Positions 63,521 through 64,000 of a stretch of 64,000 nucleotides of DNA are shown here, one piece after another. The stretch's first letter is position 1. Each line of letters opens with the position of its first letter. The position numbers and the translations under genes are program-made. The notes beneath the pieces were generated by a model. It was given only the letters and a program-made list of their open reading frames with translations. It was not told the origin of the DNA and made no database searches. This stretch comes from Pectinophora gossypiella (lineage: Eukaryota; Arthropoda; Insecta; Lepidoptera; Gelechiidae): contig NW_026063254.1 of NCBI RefSeq assembly GCF_024362695.1, forward strand, positions 558,001 to 622,000, read 5' to 3'.

Positions 63521-64000
63521 AATCTTTCATATTTTTGAATAAATTTATAAATATTATATGTTATTGAATTATTATTCCAAAATTAAAATTTCCGTTATAA
63601 AAAACGCGACTGTATTTTTAAACGCCTACCCGCAAAAAAATTAAAATACTAATAATTAAATATAGTAATATATAATATAAATATAATTTAAGAATACTGT
63701 CTACATTATAATTCAAATTGTGGCGGTATCATTACTTCATTTCTCCGCTGAACAAGGAGGAAATATCATAATCAAAATCATATCTTACAAAAATGTCTAA
63801 TCCATATACTTACTTCTTATTTTGAAAATTTACTTTATTCATATTCAGAACCTTCACTTTCTAAACACGTTGCGCTTGTTAGTTAAAGCAAAAACTTGGA
63901 CACCTATTCTTTACCTACAAGTTTATGATGTCGTTTTGTTTCGGTAAGGACTACAGATGACAATGCGACATAAAAACGATACCGTTCAATCAAATCGTAT
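63521..64000. other. AT-rich flank right of LINE X, nothing identified
   Basis: I see no ORF above 60 codons, no RNA gene and no repeat shared with the rest of the window. It could be the genomic flank into which LINE X inserted. Confidence 0.4.

Noticed and set aside
63690..63850. Short acidic minus-strand reading frame near the right edge (ending FSGEMK)
   Set aside because: Fewer than 30 codons, preceded by a stop and without a clear splice acceptor; not enough to call an exon.

Overview
The window looks like insect, most likely lepidopteran, nuclear DNA. It is AT-rich and consists almost entirely of mobile elements, including several families of short rolling-circle (Helitron) elements with a (TCTG)n run near the 5' end and a 3' hairpin followed by CTAG, CR1/L2/jockey/R1-type LINEs, a tRNA-derived SINE and a complete DIRS retrotransposon. 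I found no intact host gene with confidence. The organism call is inference from element types; no species marker is present.

Region 1 (1-16187): a Polinton/Maverick (adintovirus-like) virion gene cassette on the + strand, in the order core/pX-like protein, adenain-type protease, penton-like minor capsid protein, a 48-codon overlapping ORF, and major capsid protein. It is broken by a composite Helitron at the end of the protease gene (699-3757), by a premature stop in the penton gene, and by a 10.7-kb DNA transposon (4844-15519, ATT target duplication) inside the capsid gene. That transposon is itself filled with Helitrons and a CR1-type LINE fragment.

Region 2 (16188-31645): a minus-strand Helitron starts right after the truncated capsid gene. 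It is split by a complete DIRS element (17712-27657: inverted terminal repeats, spliced-looking gag, RT/RNase H, frameshifted tyrosine recombinase, internal complementary region) and by a 2.9-kb TIR element (27743-30658). The DIRS element carries its own nested LINE (21325-23232) and Helitron (24588-27171).

Region 3 (31646-37683): a small OB/S1-like coding fragment, a LINE 3' end, then a 5.2-kb TA-inserting transposon (32217-37380) with CAGGGTG ends. It holds a DUF4817-like transposase exon, SINE pieces, jockey and R1 LINE fragments and an ATCGAT-rich cluster. A 293-bp MITE follows.

Region 4 (37684-44710): LINE V, minus strand, with an ORF2 of about 988 codons that is open except for one inserted Helitron (40698-43281).

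Region 5 (44711-about 63520): one minus-strand LINE (LINE X). Its roughly 4.3 kb is spread over 18.8 kb by a second LINE (46141-49067), a Helitron nested inside another Helitron (49709-54897), and two opposite-facing Helitrons 63 bp apart (55788-57868 and 57932-62215). The second of these carries a 2.6-kb TIR element.

The nesting gives a relative order of insertion, and several reading frames join exactly when the inserts are removed. These joins define the element boundaries and target duplications used below.
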